A DNA stretch of 44,041 bases, taken from contig QHUZ01000033.1 of assembly GCA_003223395.1 (NCBI GenBank), forward strand, positions 1 to 44,041, given 5' to 3'. A program made the position numbers and the translations under genes. Numbering within the stretch: position 1 is the first letter of the stretch; each line of letters opens with the position of its first letter. Below the pieces are notes generated by a model. The model ran no database searches, was not told where the DNA came from, and was given only the letters and a program-made list of their open reading frames with translations. The DNA is from Gemmatimonadota bacterium. GTDB taxonomy: Bacteria > Gemmatimonadota > Gemmatimonadetes > Gemmatimonadales > GWC2-71-9. Below are positions 7,008-15,360 of the stretch, one piece after another.

Positions 7008-9109
7008 TGCAACGGCGCGACTTTCTTCAGGTGGCGGGGACGATTGGCGCTGGGCTGGTCATTGGATTTCGGATCCCCAACCGGCGTGGCGTGGCGCCGT
7101 TTGCGCCCAACGCGTGGCTGCGTATCGGCACCGACGACAGCGTCCTGGTGATTGTGGACCGCTCGGAGATGGGTCAGGGCGTCACCACCTCGCTGCCGAT
7201 GTTATTGGCCGAGGAGCTCGAAGCGGACTGGACGAAGATTCGATTCGAGTTTGCCCCGGCCGATAAGGCCTACATCAATCAGCTCTTCGGCATTCAAGGC
7301 ACCGGCGGCAGCTCGAGTGTGCGCGCGGCCTGGAAGCCGCTGCGCGTGGCGGGCGCGCAGGCGCGCACCATGTTGATCGCGGCGGCCGCGCAGACGTGGG
7401 GGGTGGAGCCGGCGAGCTGCCGCGCCGAAGCTGGCGCGGTGATTCACGCCGCGACCCACCGGCGGCTCACATACGGCGCGCTGGCGCAGCGAGCGGCGGC
7501 GCTTCCCGTGCCCGCGGACGTGCCGCTCAAGGATCCGAAGGACTGGCGCCTCGCCGGTAAGCCGACGAAGCGCCTCGACACGCGCTTCAAGGTGAACGGC
7601 ACGGCTCAGTTCGGCATCGATGTCCGCGTGCCCGGGATGCTGACCGCGGTAGTGGCACGCAGCCCGGTGTTCGGTGGCAAGGTCAGCAGCTTTGATGCGA
7701 CCGCCGCGAACGCCATCCCCGGTGTCCGGCACGTCGTGCAGATCTCGAGCGGCGTCGCCGTGGTCGGCGATGGCTATTGGCCGGCGAAACAGGGTCGCGA
7801 TGCCCTGAAGGTCTCCTGGGATGAGGGCCCGGTTGCGCAGGTCTCCAGCGCGAGCATCTCCAGCCTGTTCGCCCAACGCGCCACGCAAGACGGCGCCGTC
7901 GCTCGCCACGACGGCGACGCAGTCGCCGCGCTGGCCGGCGCAGCACAGCGCGTCGAGGCCGTCTACGAAATGCCGTTCCTCGCGCACGCCACGATGGAGC
8001 CGATGAATTGCACCGCGCACGTCCGTACCGGTGCCGTGGACATCTGGGCGCCGACGCAGAACCAGACGGGCGTTCAGATGATCGGCGGCCAAATCGGTGG
8101 GGTACCGCCGGAGAAAGTCGCTGTGCACACGACCTATTTGGGCGGTGGGTTCGGCCGGCGCTTCGAACTGGACTTCATCATAGAGGCGCTCGAGACCTCG
8201 AAGGCGGCGGGATCCCCCGTCAAAGTGATCTGGTCGCGCGAGGACGACATCCAGCACGCGCAATACCGGCCCGCCAACTATCACCAATTGCGCGCGGGAC
8301 TCGATGCGAGCGGCCGACCGGTCGCATGGACGCATCGCATCGTCGCGCCATCGATCATGGCTCGGATGTTTCCGCAGACCGTCAAGAACGGTCTCGATGG
8401 GGAAGCGGTCGAGGGCGGCGTCGGGTTGCCGTACGCCGTCCCCAACGTGCATGTCGACTATCAGCTCACCGACACGGGCATCCCGGTCGGCTTCTGGCGC
8501 TCGGTGAACAACTCGTTCAATGCGTTCGCCGTGGAGGGGTTCATCGACGAGCTCGCGGCGGCCGCGAAACAGGACCCGTACGAGTATCGCCGCACGCTCC
8601 TCGCGAACGCCCCGCGCGATCGCGGTGTGCTCGAGTTGGCGGCGACCAAGGCCGGATGGGGCACGCCGTTGCCCGCGGGACGCGGCCGCGGCATCGCCGT
8701 GTACAAATCGTTCGAATCATTTGCGGCCCAGGTTGCGGAGGTGTCGGTGTCGCCGGCGGGAGACGTGCGCGTGGATCGCGTCGTCTGCGCAATCGACTGC
8801 GGCATGCACGTGAATCCCAGTACGATCGAGGCACAGATGCAGGGCGGCATCGTGTATGGGCTGACGGCGGCGTTGAACGGCGCGATCACGATCGAGAACG
8901 GGCGCGTGACGCAGAGTAACTTCCACGACTATCGGATGCTGCGGCTGGCCGAGATGCCGGTCGTGGAGGTGTACATCGTGCCGAGCAACGAGGCGCCGGG
9001 AGGCGTCGGGGAGCCCGGGACTCCTCCCATCGCCCCCGCGGTCTGCAACGCGATCTTCGCCGCGACGGGGAAAAGAATTCGGAAGCTGCCGATTGGGAAG
9101 GTGACCTAA
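7007..9109 (+). CDS. iorB: IorB-type molybdopterin large subunit, Tat-exported
   Basis: A 700-residue xanthine-dehydrogenase-family catalytic subunit. The N-terminus [21 protein letters not shown] has a twin-arginine motif (RRDFL) and hydrophobic stretch, so the complex probably works in the periplasm. Cofactor blocks include GGGFGRRFE (about residue 380), the SFAAQ/CGMHVNP/GGIVYGL region and the near C-terminal [16 protein letters not shown] with the likely catalytic Glu. The IorB-like order and export signal differ from the cytoplasmic XDH encoded at 19175. The substrate (N-heterocycle or aldehyde) cannot be assigned. AAGGAGG precedes the start by 4-5 nt. Confidence 0.85.
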   Translation: MQRRDFLQVAGTIGAGLVIGFRIPNRRGVAPFAPNAWLRIGTDDSVLVIVDRSEMGQGVTTSLPMLLAEELEADWTKIRFEFAPADKAYINQLFGIQGTGGSSSVRAAWKPLRVAGAQARTMLIAAAAQTWGVEPASCRAEAGAVIHAATHRRLTYGALAQRAAALPVPADVPLKDPKDWRLAGKPTKRLDTRFKVNGTAQFGIDVRVPGMLTAVVARSPVFGGKVSSFDATAANAIPGVRHVVQISSGVAVVGDGYWPAKQGRDALKVSWDEGPVAQVSSASISSLFAQRATQDGAVARHDGDAVAALAGAAQRVEAVYEMPFLAHATMEPMNCTAHVRTGAVDIWAPTQNQTGVQMIGGQIGGVPPEKVAVHTTYLGGGFGRRFELDFIIEALETSKAAGSPVKVIWSREDDIQHAQYRPANYHQLRAGLDASGRPVAWTHRIVAPSIMARMFPQTVKNGLDGEAVEGGVGLPYAVPNVHVDYQLTDTGIPVGFWRSVNNSFNAFAVEGFIDELAAAAKQDPYEYRRTLLANAPRDRGVLELAATKAGWGTPLPAGRGRGIAVYKSFESFAAQVAEVSVSPAGDVRVDRVVCAIDCGMHVNPSTIEAQMQGGIVYGLTAALNGAITIENGRVTQSNFHDYRMLRLAEMPVVEVYIVPSNEAPGGVGEPGTPPIAPAVCNAIFAATGKRIRKLPIGKVT

Positions 9110-9113
9110 CAGC

Positions 9114-9170
9114 GCCGTCAGCCGTCTGCCGTCAGCAGGCACTGATGGCAGATGGCTGATGGCAGATGGC
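9114..9170. repeat. inverted heptamer array (GCCGTCA/T x3, then GATGGCA/T x4)
   Basis: Three 7-nt units GCCGTCA, GCCGTCT, GCCGTCA are followed after 9 nt by GATGGCA, GATGGCT, GATGGCA, GATGGC, which are the complementary type of the same unit (GCCATCN). The two arms can pair imperfectly. The array lies between the convergent stop codons of iorB and the EEP lipoprotein, so it may also end transcription in both directions. Its unit pattern (A, T, A as last base) is the same as in the array at 28740-28813. Confidence 0.75.
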
Positions 9171-9172
9171 CA

Positions 9173-10267
9173 CTATTTCAACGCCGCAACCAATCCGGCA
9201 TGATCCGACGGCCAGATCGGATAGGCCGGTCCGGGCAACCGATCCGCCGGTACGTCGCCGACGCGATCGATGCTCCCCTGCACGGTGCCGTCGTCGCGCG
9301 CAAACCCGCGCGTCCAGACGTAGTCGATCCGCTGATCGAAGTTCGCGACCTGATCCGACAGATCGGCAACGTGGCAGCAGGTCAACCCCGCGGCACCCAC
9401 ACCCGGATGTATCGCGGTCCACGTATCCGTATAGCCCGCGCCCGCGAGCACGCCGTACATCGGCGAACCAGGTCGGTCGTTCAAGTCGCCCATGAGCACG
9501 ACGCGCTCGCTCGAGCCGAGCGCCGCGACCATCTCTCCCACCTGCGCGGCGCGAATTTGCTCGAGCAATCCCGGCGGTGCACCCGCGAGATTGGCTTCGG
9601 TGTGCGCGCTCGCAAACGTGTACGACCGGCCGTCGATGGTCGTACGGGCAAACACCCAGCCGCGAATCAGTACGACGCCGTCCGCGACCTGCCCCAAATT
9701 GACCGAGAAGTCCTGGCCGCCGGCGTCGTTGAGCGTGACGCGATCCGCATCGATCAGCAGCGCATCATGATCCCTGAGGCGAACCAGCCCTGAGACCAGG
9801 TTGACGTTGATGTTGTCGGACGTGGCAGCGACCTGATAATGGAGACCGCGCGCCGCCAGCGCGGCCTGCAGCAGAGCCAGGAAGTCCTGGTCTACGACGA
9901 CCGGCACACCCAACGGGCGCAGATCGATATTGATCTGCGACACCTCCTGCAGTCCCACGGCGTGCGGCCGCGCCCGCGCGATCCGATCGGCGATCGCTTC
10001 GGCGCGCGCAGGAAAATCGGTCTTGCCGACCGTTTGGATCGCGAACAGCAGCGCCGGGAAATCATCGCCCGGATCGGGAGTGCCCAGGGCGCGGATCACG
10101 AGATCCACGTCGGCGCCGACGTAGAGGTTCTGCGTCATGACGCTGATCTCGCTCGAGGGGGCACTGACGCGCTGTTCGGTGAGCCAGTTCCCCGAGCCGA
10201 CCGGCTCCTGACACGCGGTAGCCAGCACGATCGCTGCAGCTGCGGGAAGATACAGGCGCTTCATCAT
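9173..10267 (-). CDS. endonuclease/exonuclease/phosphatase (EEP) fold lipoprotein
   Basis: A 364-residue protein with a lipoprotein signal (LAAAAIVLATAC-type, Cys near residue 19) and a complete-looking EEP hydrolase domain. Motifs in order: MTQNLYVG (Asn ligand), GLQEVSQI (Glu metal ligand), SAHTEAN (His), LMGDLNDRPGSP (Asp/Asn pair), FDQRIDYVW and WPSDHAGLVA (catalytic His with Asp). Such extracytoplasmic EEP proteins are nucleases, sphingomyelinase-like phosphodiesterases or phosphatases. A nuclease role would suit a cell that lives on nucleobases, but this is inference. It follows the FecR gene on the same strand after 74 nt and could be regulated by that sigma/FecR pair. Confidence 0.8.
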   Translation of the reverse strand: MMKRLYLPAAAAIVLATACQEPVGSGNWLTEQRVSAPSSEISVMTQNLYVGADVDLVIRALGTPDPGDDFPALLFAIQTVGKTDFPARAEAIADRIARARPHAVGLQEVSQINIDLRPLGVPVVVDQDFLALLQAALAARGLHYQVAATSDNINVNLVSGLVRLRDHDALLIDADRVTLNDAGGQDFSVNLGQVADGVVLIRGWVFARTTIDGRSYTFASAHTEANLAGAPPGLLEQIRAAQVGEMVAALGSSERVVLMGDLNDRPGSPMYGVLAGAGYTDTWTAIHPGVGAAGLTCCHVADLSDQVANFDQRIDYVWTRGFARDDGTVQGSIDRVGDVPADRLPGPAYPIWPSDHAGLVAALK

Positions 10268-10341
10268 AATACGGGACTCCGGGTTGAAGACTGAACGTCG
10301 TGATCGACGTAGCAGCTTGGCCGGGGCCCGTCAAGCGTGCG

Positions 10342-11328
10342 TCAAGGTTTGGCCAGACCGGTGCGAGGATCGATCTCGCGCACGCCCCGCAATACCATCA
10401 TGCGGAAATGAATGCGCTGAATCTTCGTCCAATAGCCTTCCAGCGCGCGGGACTCGAGCGCGATCGCAGCACGCCGCGTGACGCCGGGCGGCGGCGGTAC
10501 GAGCGCCGCGAGCCGATCGTACACGACGCCGCGCAGCGCCGGATCGACGCGCTGCAGCACATGCCAGAGCGAGAGCGCATCCTGCGGACGCGCGAGCGCG
10601 AGCACCGTACGAATCGCGCGCGCGCGCGTGCCCCGCTGCGCGAAGTCGAACGCGATCAAGGCGCGCACGAACGGTGCCGGCGCGCCCTCCACATACGGAA
10701 TGCCGGGTCCCGTGGTGGGGCGGATTTGCATCAACGCGCCCAGGAGTACACGCGAAGCGTGAGACCCGGTCTGGAACTCGACTTCACCCGCGGTGACGTA
10801 CAGCAAGCCGTTGCCAAGGGAATCCGTTTCGAGCGTGTAGGCACAGCCGAGGTCGATCGCCGTGCCGGCCGGCGTCTCGACGAAAAAGAGGCGCGGCACC
10901 GCGTCGACTTTGGCGTCGATCGTGCCGCGCGCCAGCGCCAGGCGGTGCTCGTTCGCTTTGGCGACGACGAGCTGCACGCGCGTGTCCGGCCGCACTTCGA
11001 CCTGCCCGATCCGTCCGACGGCGATGAGCGCGCGCGAGGAGTCGTCGGTCTGCAGCCAGTCACCCACCCGCAGCCGGCCCGACGCCGCGAGCCGCGTCGT
11101 GCCGATCAGCGGCCGGCCCGCCAGTGCGGTGACGTCCCAGGCACTGCGCTCCGCCCGGGCGATCAGCAGAAACACGAGCACCGCGGCCAACGCGAGCGGC
11201 ACCCAGTACCAGCGCCGCCACGCTCCCGACCGTGCCAGCCGAGCCTCGATACCCGGCCACAAATCGCGTGGCGGCTCGATGCTCTTCGGCAGCCGGCTGA
11301 CGGCGTCGTGCAGCTCCTGTTCGTTCAT
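10342..11328 (-). CDS. FecR-type transmembrane protein, probable anti-sigma factor or sigma regulator
   Basis: A 328-residue protein with a short cytoplasmic N-terminus, one membrane span at about residues 42-60 (WVPLALAAVLVFLLIA) and a FecR-like periplasmic domain (about 85-200: LRVGDWLQTDDSSRALIAVGRIGQVEVRPDT, then LARGTIDAKV and FFVETPAGTAIDLGCAYTLE). The C-terminal 100 residues are helical and unassigned. It overlaps the ECF sigma gene by 4 nt (ATGA), so it very likely controls that sigma factor, in the manner of sigma/FecR surface-signalling pairs. No TonB receptor is in the window. Confidence 0.82.
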   Translation of the reverse strand: MNEQELHDAVSRLPKSIEPPRDLWPGIEARLARSGAWRRWYWVPLALAAVLVFLLIARAERSAWDVTALAGRPLIGTTRLAASGRLRVGDWLQTDDSSRALIAVGRIGQVEVRPDTRVQLVVAKANEHRLALARGTIDAKVDAVPRLFFVETPAGTAIDLGCAYTLETDSLGNGLLYVTAGEVEFQTGSHASRVLLGALMQIRPTTGPGIPYVEGAPAPFVRALIAFDFAQRGTRARAIRTVLALARPQDALSLWHVLQRVDPALRGVVYDRLAALVPPPPGVTRRAAIALESRALEGYWTKIQRIHFRMMVLRGVREIDPRTGLAKP

Positions 11329-11843
11329 CGCTCCAGCTTCTCCCGTAATAGTCGCCGGGCGCGAAACAGCTGCGCTTTGGACGTGCCCTCCGCTATGCCC
11401 ACAAGCTGCGCGATTTCGCCGTGACCGTAGCCCTCGATGTCATACAGCACGAAGACCTCCCGCGCTCCGTCCGGCAGCTCGGCGATCGCCCGCTCGAGGT
11501 CGATGTTCAGATGGAGGGGCGCCGCATGCTGCGCCCCTACCACCGTGTCCGGATCCTCCGCCGACATCACCCGCCGCTCCCGCCTGCCGGTCGTGCGGCG
11601 TTCGTTCAGGACCACATTGACGGCCAGGCGGTGCAGCCAGGAACTGAAGGCGCTATCACCGCGGAACGAGCGCAGCTTGTCCCACAGCCGCACGAACACA
11701 TCCTGGGTGCGCTCTTCGGCGTCGCGTCCGTCGCCCGTGAGACGGAGACACAGCGCGTAGACCCGGCCGGCGTGCTGGCGGTACAGCTCCCGAAAGGCGG
11801 TCTGGTCGCCAGCCTGGGCGCGGGCGACGAGATCGTCCGACAC
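11325..11843 (-). CDS. ECF-family RNA polymerase sigma factor
   Basis: A 172-residue group 4 sigma factor starting at GTG 11843. Region 2 covers about residues 20-90 (AFRELYRQHAGRVYALCLRLTGD, AEERTQDVFVRLWDKLRSFRG, FSSWLHRLAVNVVLNERR) and region 4 about 118-170 (AIAELPDGAREVFVLYDIEGYGHGEIAQLVGI, GTSKAQLFRARRLLREKL). The linker contains VGAQHAAPL, which is exactly a copy of a dispersed palindromic repeat read in frame (see 11513-11540). The FecR-like partner overlaps its stop codon by 4 nt. The target regulon is not visible. Confidence 0.9.
   Translation of the reverse strand: MSDDLVARAQAGDQTAFRELYRQHAGRVYALCLRLTGDGRDAEERTQDVFVRLWDKLRSFRGDSAFSSWLHRLAVNVVLNERRTTGRRERRVMSAEDPDTVVGAQHAAPLHLNIDLERAIAELPDGAREVFVLYDIEGYGHGEIAQLVGIAEGTSKAQLFRARRLLREKLER
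11513..11540. repeat. second copy of the 28-bp palindromic repeat, inside the sigma gene
   Basis: This matches the element at 6443-6470 at 26 of 28 positions and retains the central GCATGC. On the minus strand it is read in frame as V-G-A-Q-H-A-A-P-L in the linker between sigma regions 2 and 4. At 28 bp plus two flanking bases (30 nt, 10 codons) an insertion could preserve frame. Confidence 0.85.
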
Positions 11844-11897
11844 GGTACTAAGACGCCGTTGGGTGCTGCAACGTTTGGACGAGAATCCCGCTGGCGC

Positions 11898-13664
11898 TCA
11901 CGGCAGCCGGACGCCGCCGAGCAACTGCCGCAGCCGCTGCTCGAGGTTTTTCTGGAGCTCGTCGATCCGCGTGCGCTGCTGGGCGACCTGGGCCTGCGCC
12001 TGCGCCTGGACCTCGTTCACGCGCACGCGCACCGGACCCACCTTAGGGTCGACCAGCGCGTCCACGCGATCGTGGACCTGCCGCTCCGCGGCGGCGACCT
12101 GTTCGCCGAGCACCGCGCGCAGGCGGGACGCGATCGCCTGATCGAGATTCGAGCGCACGGCGAGGTCAGGATGATGCAGCGCGCCCGAGAGCCGCGCCTC
12201 GACGTCGAGATTCGAGATGCCGGAGACGGCCTGCCAGATCAGACCGCCGATCGTGCTGTTCGTGAAACCGGAGTCGCGCGTCCACCGCACGTTCGTCGAG
12301 CGGATGGCGAACCGCGCCCGAATGGTGTCGCCGTTCAACGTGAAGCCGAGCTGCGAGGTGCCGGCGCCCGGATCGAGCGTGAGCGGCACGCCGGGGACGT
12401 CGAAAGCGGGCAGCGTGATGCCGCCGACACTTGCGCCCGCGGTGTCGACCGGAATGGCGCGCACATGATTGAGCGTCGCGCCCGCGGCGAGCTGCGGTCC
12501 GCTGGCCTGGAAGGCCGTAGGCCGGCCATACAATGCCGGATCGCTCGTCAACCCGGTCAACCGGCCGGCGTAGCGCTGCGGCTGTTCCGACGTCGGGTGC
12601 AGCAGGAACGAGAGCTCGGCAGTCCGGACCAGAAACGCCGGCAGCGCGCGCTCTTTGGGAAAACGCACGTCTTCGCCCGCGCGCCGCACGCGGCTCGGGC
12701 CGGTCGTGGCGCGGGGCAGCAGCCCGGGCGGCATGTAGCGACGCGCCAGCTGCACGTAGTAGAGGACGCGCTCGAACGGCTTGAGGGCGGCCGGCGCAAA
12801 CAGCGCGGCCCCGATCTCCGGTGCATCAAGGCTCGGCAACTTCAGGAGGCTGCGCGCGAACGCGTAGTCGCGCCGCCGCAAGCTGTCGAGCCCGGCGAGC
12901 CCCGCCTGCAGTTCGGCGACGCCCGTCCTGACGCCCCGGTCCAGCGCCGTCACGCGGTCGCGCGCGCGCTTGAGACGGTCGATCGCCTGACGCGCAGCGT
13001 TGAGGGCCGCGAGATCGGTGGCGCGCGCATGCCGCAGCGTCTCGAGCGCCGCGCTCGCGGAATCGAGCGTCGGAGCGAGACGCAGCGAATCGAACGCCGC
13101 CCGCCAGGCGCGGCGGGACGAGTCCGCCCGCGCGCCCAGCGCGGTGGCGGCGGGAATCGTGGACAGCCGCCGCGGATCGAGCGAGTCGATGCTGACCTTC
13201 CCGGTCGCTAGCTGCAGCACCGGGATCTGGAATTGGCTGGCCCAGTCGCGCGTCTCGGCGAGTACGCGACCCGCGATACCGTCGCCCGATGTCGCGGCCG
13301 CGCGGCCGTCCGTCGCGCGCGGCGTGCCGAAGCGGAGCCCGTTCGCCGCGATGCGATTGATGATGAGTTTCTCTTCGGTGAGCGGCACGACATCGATGTC
13401 CGCGACCAATTCGTCCGCCTGCAGGAGGTTCTTGAATGCCTCGTGCGGGCTGGCGATCGTGAGGCCACTGATCAGGACTTTCCCGTGGCGCAGGTCGAGA
13501 TGGAGCCGCTGGATCTCGACCTGTGCGCCCAGGATCTGCGTGCCCACCTTCTGCGATTCCCGCCGTGCGATCGTGTCGGCGAACAGCCACCACAGGATTC
13601 CGGCGATGACGAAGAGCACGAGCAACGGCCCGATCGCGCGCCAGCGGAAGATTTTGACCTTCAT
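11898..13664 (-). CDS. TIGR03545 family envelope protein (AsmA-like architecture)
   Basis: A 588-residue protein with one N-terminal membrane span (residues 10-27, PLLVLFVIAGILWWLFA). It then has an AsmA/chorein-like start (VEIQRLHLDLRHGKVLISGLTI, then ADELVADIDVVPLTEEKLIIN, RIAANGLRFGTPR). The middle (about 100-260) is long, helical and Arg/Ala-rich; a beta-rich region follows; the C-terminus (about 500-588) is a coiled coil (VNEVQAQAQAQVAQQRTRIDELQKNLEQRL). The length and partner match the uncharacterised TIGR03545 family. The ATG at 13664 overlaps the stop of the TIGR03546 gene (4 nt), so they are translationally coupled. A role in lipid movement between membranes is inference from the AsmA-like pattern. 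Confidence 0.8.
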   Translation of the reverse strand: MKVKIFRWRAIGPLLVLFVIAGILWWLFADTIARRESQKVGTQILGAQVEIQRLHLDLRHGKVLISGLTIASPHEAFKNLLQADELVADIDVVPLTEEKLIINRIAANGLRFGTPRATDGRAAATSGDGIAGRVLAETRDWASQFQIPVLQLATGKVSIDSLDPRRLSTIPAATALGARADSSRRAWRAAFDSLRLAPTLDSASAALETLRHARATDLAALNAARQAIDRLKRARDRVTALDRGVRTGVAELQAGLAGLDSLRRRDYAFARSLLKLPSLDAPEIGAALFAPAALKPFERVLYYVQLARRYMPPGLLPRATTGPSRVRRAGEDVRFPKERALPAFLVRTAELSFLLHPTSEQPQRYAGRLTGLTSDPALYGRPTAFQASGPQLAAGATLNHVRAIPVDTAGASVGGITLPAFDVPGVPLTLDPGAGTSQLGFTLNGDTIRARFAIRSTNVRWTRDSGFTNSTIGGLIWQAVSGISNLDVEARLSGALHHPDLAVRSNLDQAIASRLRAVLGEQVAAAERQVHDRVDALVDPKVGPVRVRVNEVQAQAQAQVAQQRTRIDELQKNLEQRLRQLLGGVRLP

Positions 13665-14176
13665 GGCCGGAACATCTTGTAGACGTTGTAGGCCTTGGAC
13701 GCCGTCAAGGCGCGATAGAACTTCGACTGTCGCACGCGCTCGCCGACGGTCACGCGATAGCGGACCACCGCCCAGCGTGTGAGCAAGAAGAGCGGCACCG
13801 CAAAGAGCAGGGCGAACACGACGCTGCCGAGCACGACGGTGTTGTTGAAGTTGGTGAGCGGGACGATCGGCGTGTTGTAGAGGGACGTCCACAGGCCGCG
13901 CAGCGATTCGGCCAGAAGCAGCTGGTGGCCGATCCAGTCGAATAGCGGATCGAGCAGGAAACCAATCGGGACAAACAGCGCCCAGCCGAGCATGCCGGCG
14001 GCGAACGACACGTTCAGCAACACCAGCGCCGCAAAGATGACCGCGTTGTGGAGATTCAGGAGCGGCGTCAGGCCGAGACAGGAACCCAGCACGATTCCCG
14101 CGGCGAGCTGCCCCTCCGTGCCCTCGGAGTGCAGCGCGCCGAACAGCGATTGGATCAGCTTGATCAATGCGAACAT
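13661..14176 (-). CDS. TIGR03546 family membrane protein (DUF2062-like)
   Basis: A 171-residue inner-membrane protein with about four spans. Its start (FALIKLIQSLFGALHSEGTEGQLAAGIVLG) and the block GLTPLLNLHNAVIFAALVLLNVSFAAG fit the TIGR03546 family, which is typically encoded next to TIGR03545. Its first codons overlap the 3' end of uraD by 13 nt and its stop overlaps the TIGR03545 start by 4 nt. The continuous overlaps from uraH to TIGR03545 suggest one transcript and coupled translation. The function is unknown; a membrane platform for the AsmA-like partner is a reasonable hypothesis. Confidence 0.82.
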   Translation of the reverse strand: MFALIKLIQSLFGALHSEGTEGQLAAGIVLGSCLGLTPLLNLHNAVIFAALVLLNVSFAAGMLGWALFVPIGFLLDPLFDWIGHQLLLAESLRGLWTSLYNTPIVPLTNFNNTVVLGSVVFALLFAVPLFLLTRWAVVRYRVTVGERVRQSKFYRALTASKAYNVYKMFRP

Positions 14177-14625
14177 GGGCGTTTCAGCCGGTCCTCAGCA
14201 ATCGCCAGAATCTCCCGCAGCGCTGTGCGCCGCTCCTCCTCGCGCGAGCCCCGCAGCCGCGCCTCGAGGATCGGCACGATGGCCTCTTTCGATCGCCGGT
14301 TGACGAAGACGACAAAGCGAAACCCGAACTTCTGCTCGTATGCTTCGTTGAGCGTCGCCAGGCGTTTCAGGACCTCCGGCGGCGTCGTGTCGCGGTCGTA
14401 GCCCTGCTCCTTGAAAGACAGCGCCGACACCTTGTCCCGACGTTCGCCGATGCGCGGATGCGCATTGATGACAGCGATCTGCTCTGCTTCCGAGAGTTCC
14501 TTCACGATGGCCCGGGCGCGTGCGAGTATCGCGGCACCGCTGGGGAACGGCTCCTCCGCGCGAAGCCGATCCAACAATGGACCCGCGTGCTCGAATAGGT
14601 TCAACTGCCTCGGTAGCTCGAGCAC
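14164..14625 (-). CDS. uraD: 2-oxo-4-hydroxy-4-carboxy-5-ureidoimidazoline (OHCU) decarboxylase
   Basis: Catalyses the third step of urate breakdown, decarboxylating OHCU to S-allantoin in the cytosol. The protein (153 residues from GTG 14625) shows the family block INAHPRIGERRDKVSALSFKEQG, where the His and Arg belong to the active site, followed by NEAYEQKFGFRFVVFVNRRSKEAIVPILEARL. A TTG at 14604, with GAGG just upstream and a TTGA overlap with the uraH stop, is an alternative start; GTG 14625 overlaps uraH by 25 nt. The next gene (TIGR03546) starts 13 nt inside its 3' end. No uricase is in the window, so that step must be encoded elsewhere or replaced by an unrelated enzyme. Confidence 0.88.
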   Translation of the reverse strand: MLELPRQLNLFEHAGPLLDRLRAEEPFPSGAAILARARAIVKELSEAEQIAVINAHPRIGERRDKVSALSFKEQGYDRDTTPPEVLKRLATLNEAYEQKFGFRFVVFVNRRSKEAIVPILEARLRGSREEERRTALREILAIAEDRLKRPCSH

Positions 14626-14951
14626 GCAAACGGTGACATCAAGAGGGGGATGTGGTAGCGGCGGTTGGTATCGGTGATCTCGAAGTCCAGCGTCGCGCGC
14701 TGGAGGAACGCCGCGGTCCCTTTCTTCTTATAGTAGGCGCCCACGTCGAATGACAGCCGGTACGTCCCCGCGGTCAGAGCTCCGTCGCCCAGTGCCCCGA
14801 TTCGTCCGTCCGCATCCGTCTCTCGGGTTCCCTGCGATACGGGCTCCTTGCCATCGAGGCGCCACAGCGTCACCGCGACGCCGGCGGCGGGCTCGCCGCG
14901 CGTGGTATCGAGGACGTGCGTCGAAATCGTCGGACGGTTAGTGTTGGACAT
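14601..14951 (-). CDS. uraH: 5-hydroxyisourate hydrolase (transthyretin-like)
   Basis: Hydrolyses 5-hydroxyisourate to OHCU, the second step after urate oxidation. The 116-residue protein has the diagnostic N-terminal block ISTHVLDTTRGEPAAGV (catalytic His) and ends in the signature tetrapeptide YRGS. There is no signal peptide, so it is cytoplasmic. Its ATG (14951-14949) shares the CATG tetranucleotide with the ATG (14950) of the divergent DUF3830 gene, so there is no intergenic promoter space at all. The downstream gene is uraD, overlapping its 3' end. Confidence 0.9.
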   Translation of the reverse strand: MSNTNRPTISTHVLDTTRGEPAAGVAVTLWRLDGKEPVSQGTRETDADGRIGALGDGALTAGTYRLSFDVGAYYKKKGTAAFLQRATLDFEITDTNRRYHIPLLMSPFACSSYRGS

Positions 14952-15360
14952 GCTCAAGATCCGCGTGGGAAGCCTGACGTTTACGGCACGGCTGGAAGAG
15001 AACGCCGCACCCAAAACGGTGGCCGTGATTCGCAAAATGCTGCCGCTCAAGTCCAAGATAGTCCACTGCCGCTGGAGCGGCGAGTCGACGTGGATTCCCA
15101 TGGGCGAGCGCAAACTTGGACTCGATTTCGAGAACCATACCAGCCATCCCGCCCCCGGCATGCTTCTCCTGTACCCGGGAGGAATTAGCGAGACCGAACT
15201 GCTCTTCCCTTATGGATCCACGATGTTCGCAAGCAAAGTGGGACAACTGGCAGGAAATCATTTCGCGACGATCACTCAGGGGCAGGAACAACTTCCCGAG
15301 ATCGGCAGGCTCACGCTGTGGGAGGGAGCGCAGGAGATCGTCATAGAAGAAGTGCGGTGA
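14950..15360 (+). CDS. DUF3830 (cyclophilin-like) protein
   Basis: A 136-residue protein with the compact beta-barrel pattern of DUF3830/TM1367-like cyclophilin folds: LTFTARLEENAAPKTVAVIRKMLPLKSKIVHCRWSG, WIPMGE, a conserved PAPGMLLLYPGG and a terminal GRLTLWEGAQEIVIEE. The biochemical role of the family is not established. Here it is the first gene of an allantoin operon, and its TGA overlaps the allantoinase GTG (GTGA). A role linked to ureide hydrolysis, such as a chaperone or racemase-like helper, is inference. ATG 14950 shares CATG with the uraH start; GTG 14941 is an alternative start. Confidence 0.78.
   Translation: MLKIRVGSLTFTARLEENAAPKTVAVIRKMLPLKSKIVHCRWSGESTWIPMGERKLGLDFENHTSHPAPGMLLLYPGGISETELLFPYGSTMFASKVGQLAGNHFATITQGQEQLPEIGRLTLWEGAQEIVIEEVR

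Noticed and set aside
8709-8720. tRNA T-loop-like GTTCGAATC
   Set aside because: It is in the iorB coding sequence and no acceptor or anticodon stems are nearby. No tRNA or rRNA was found in the window.
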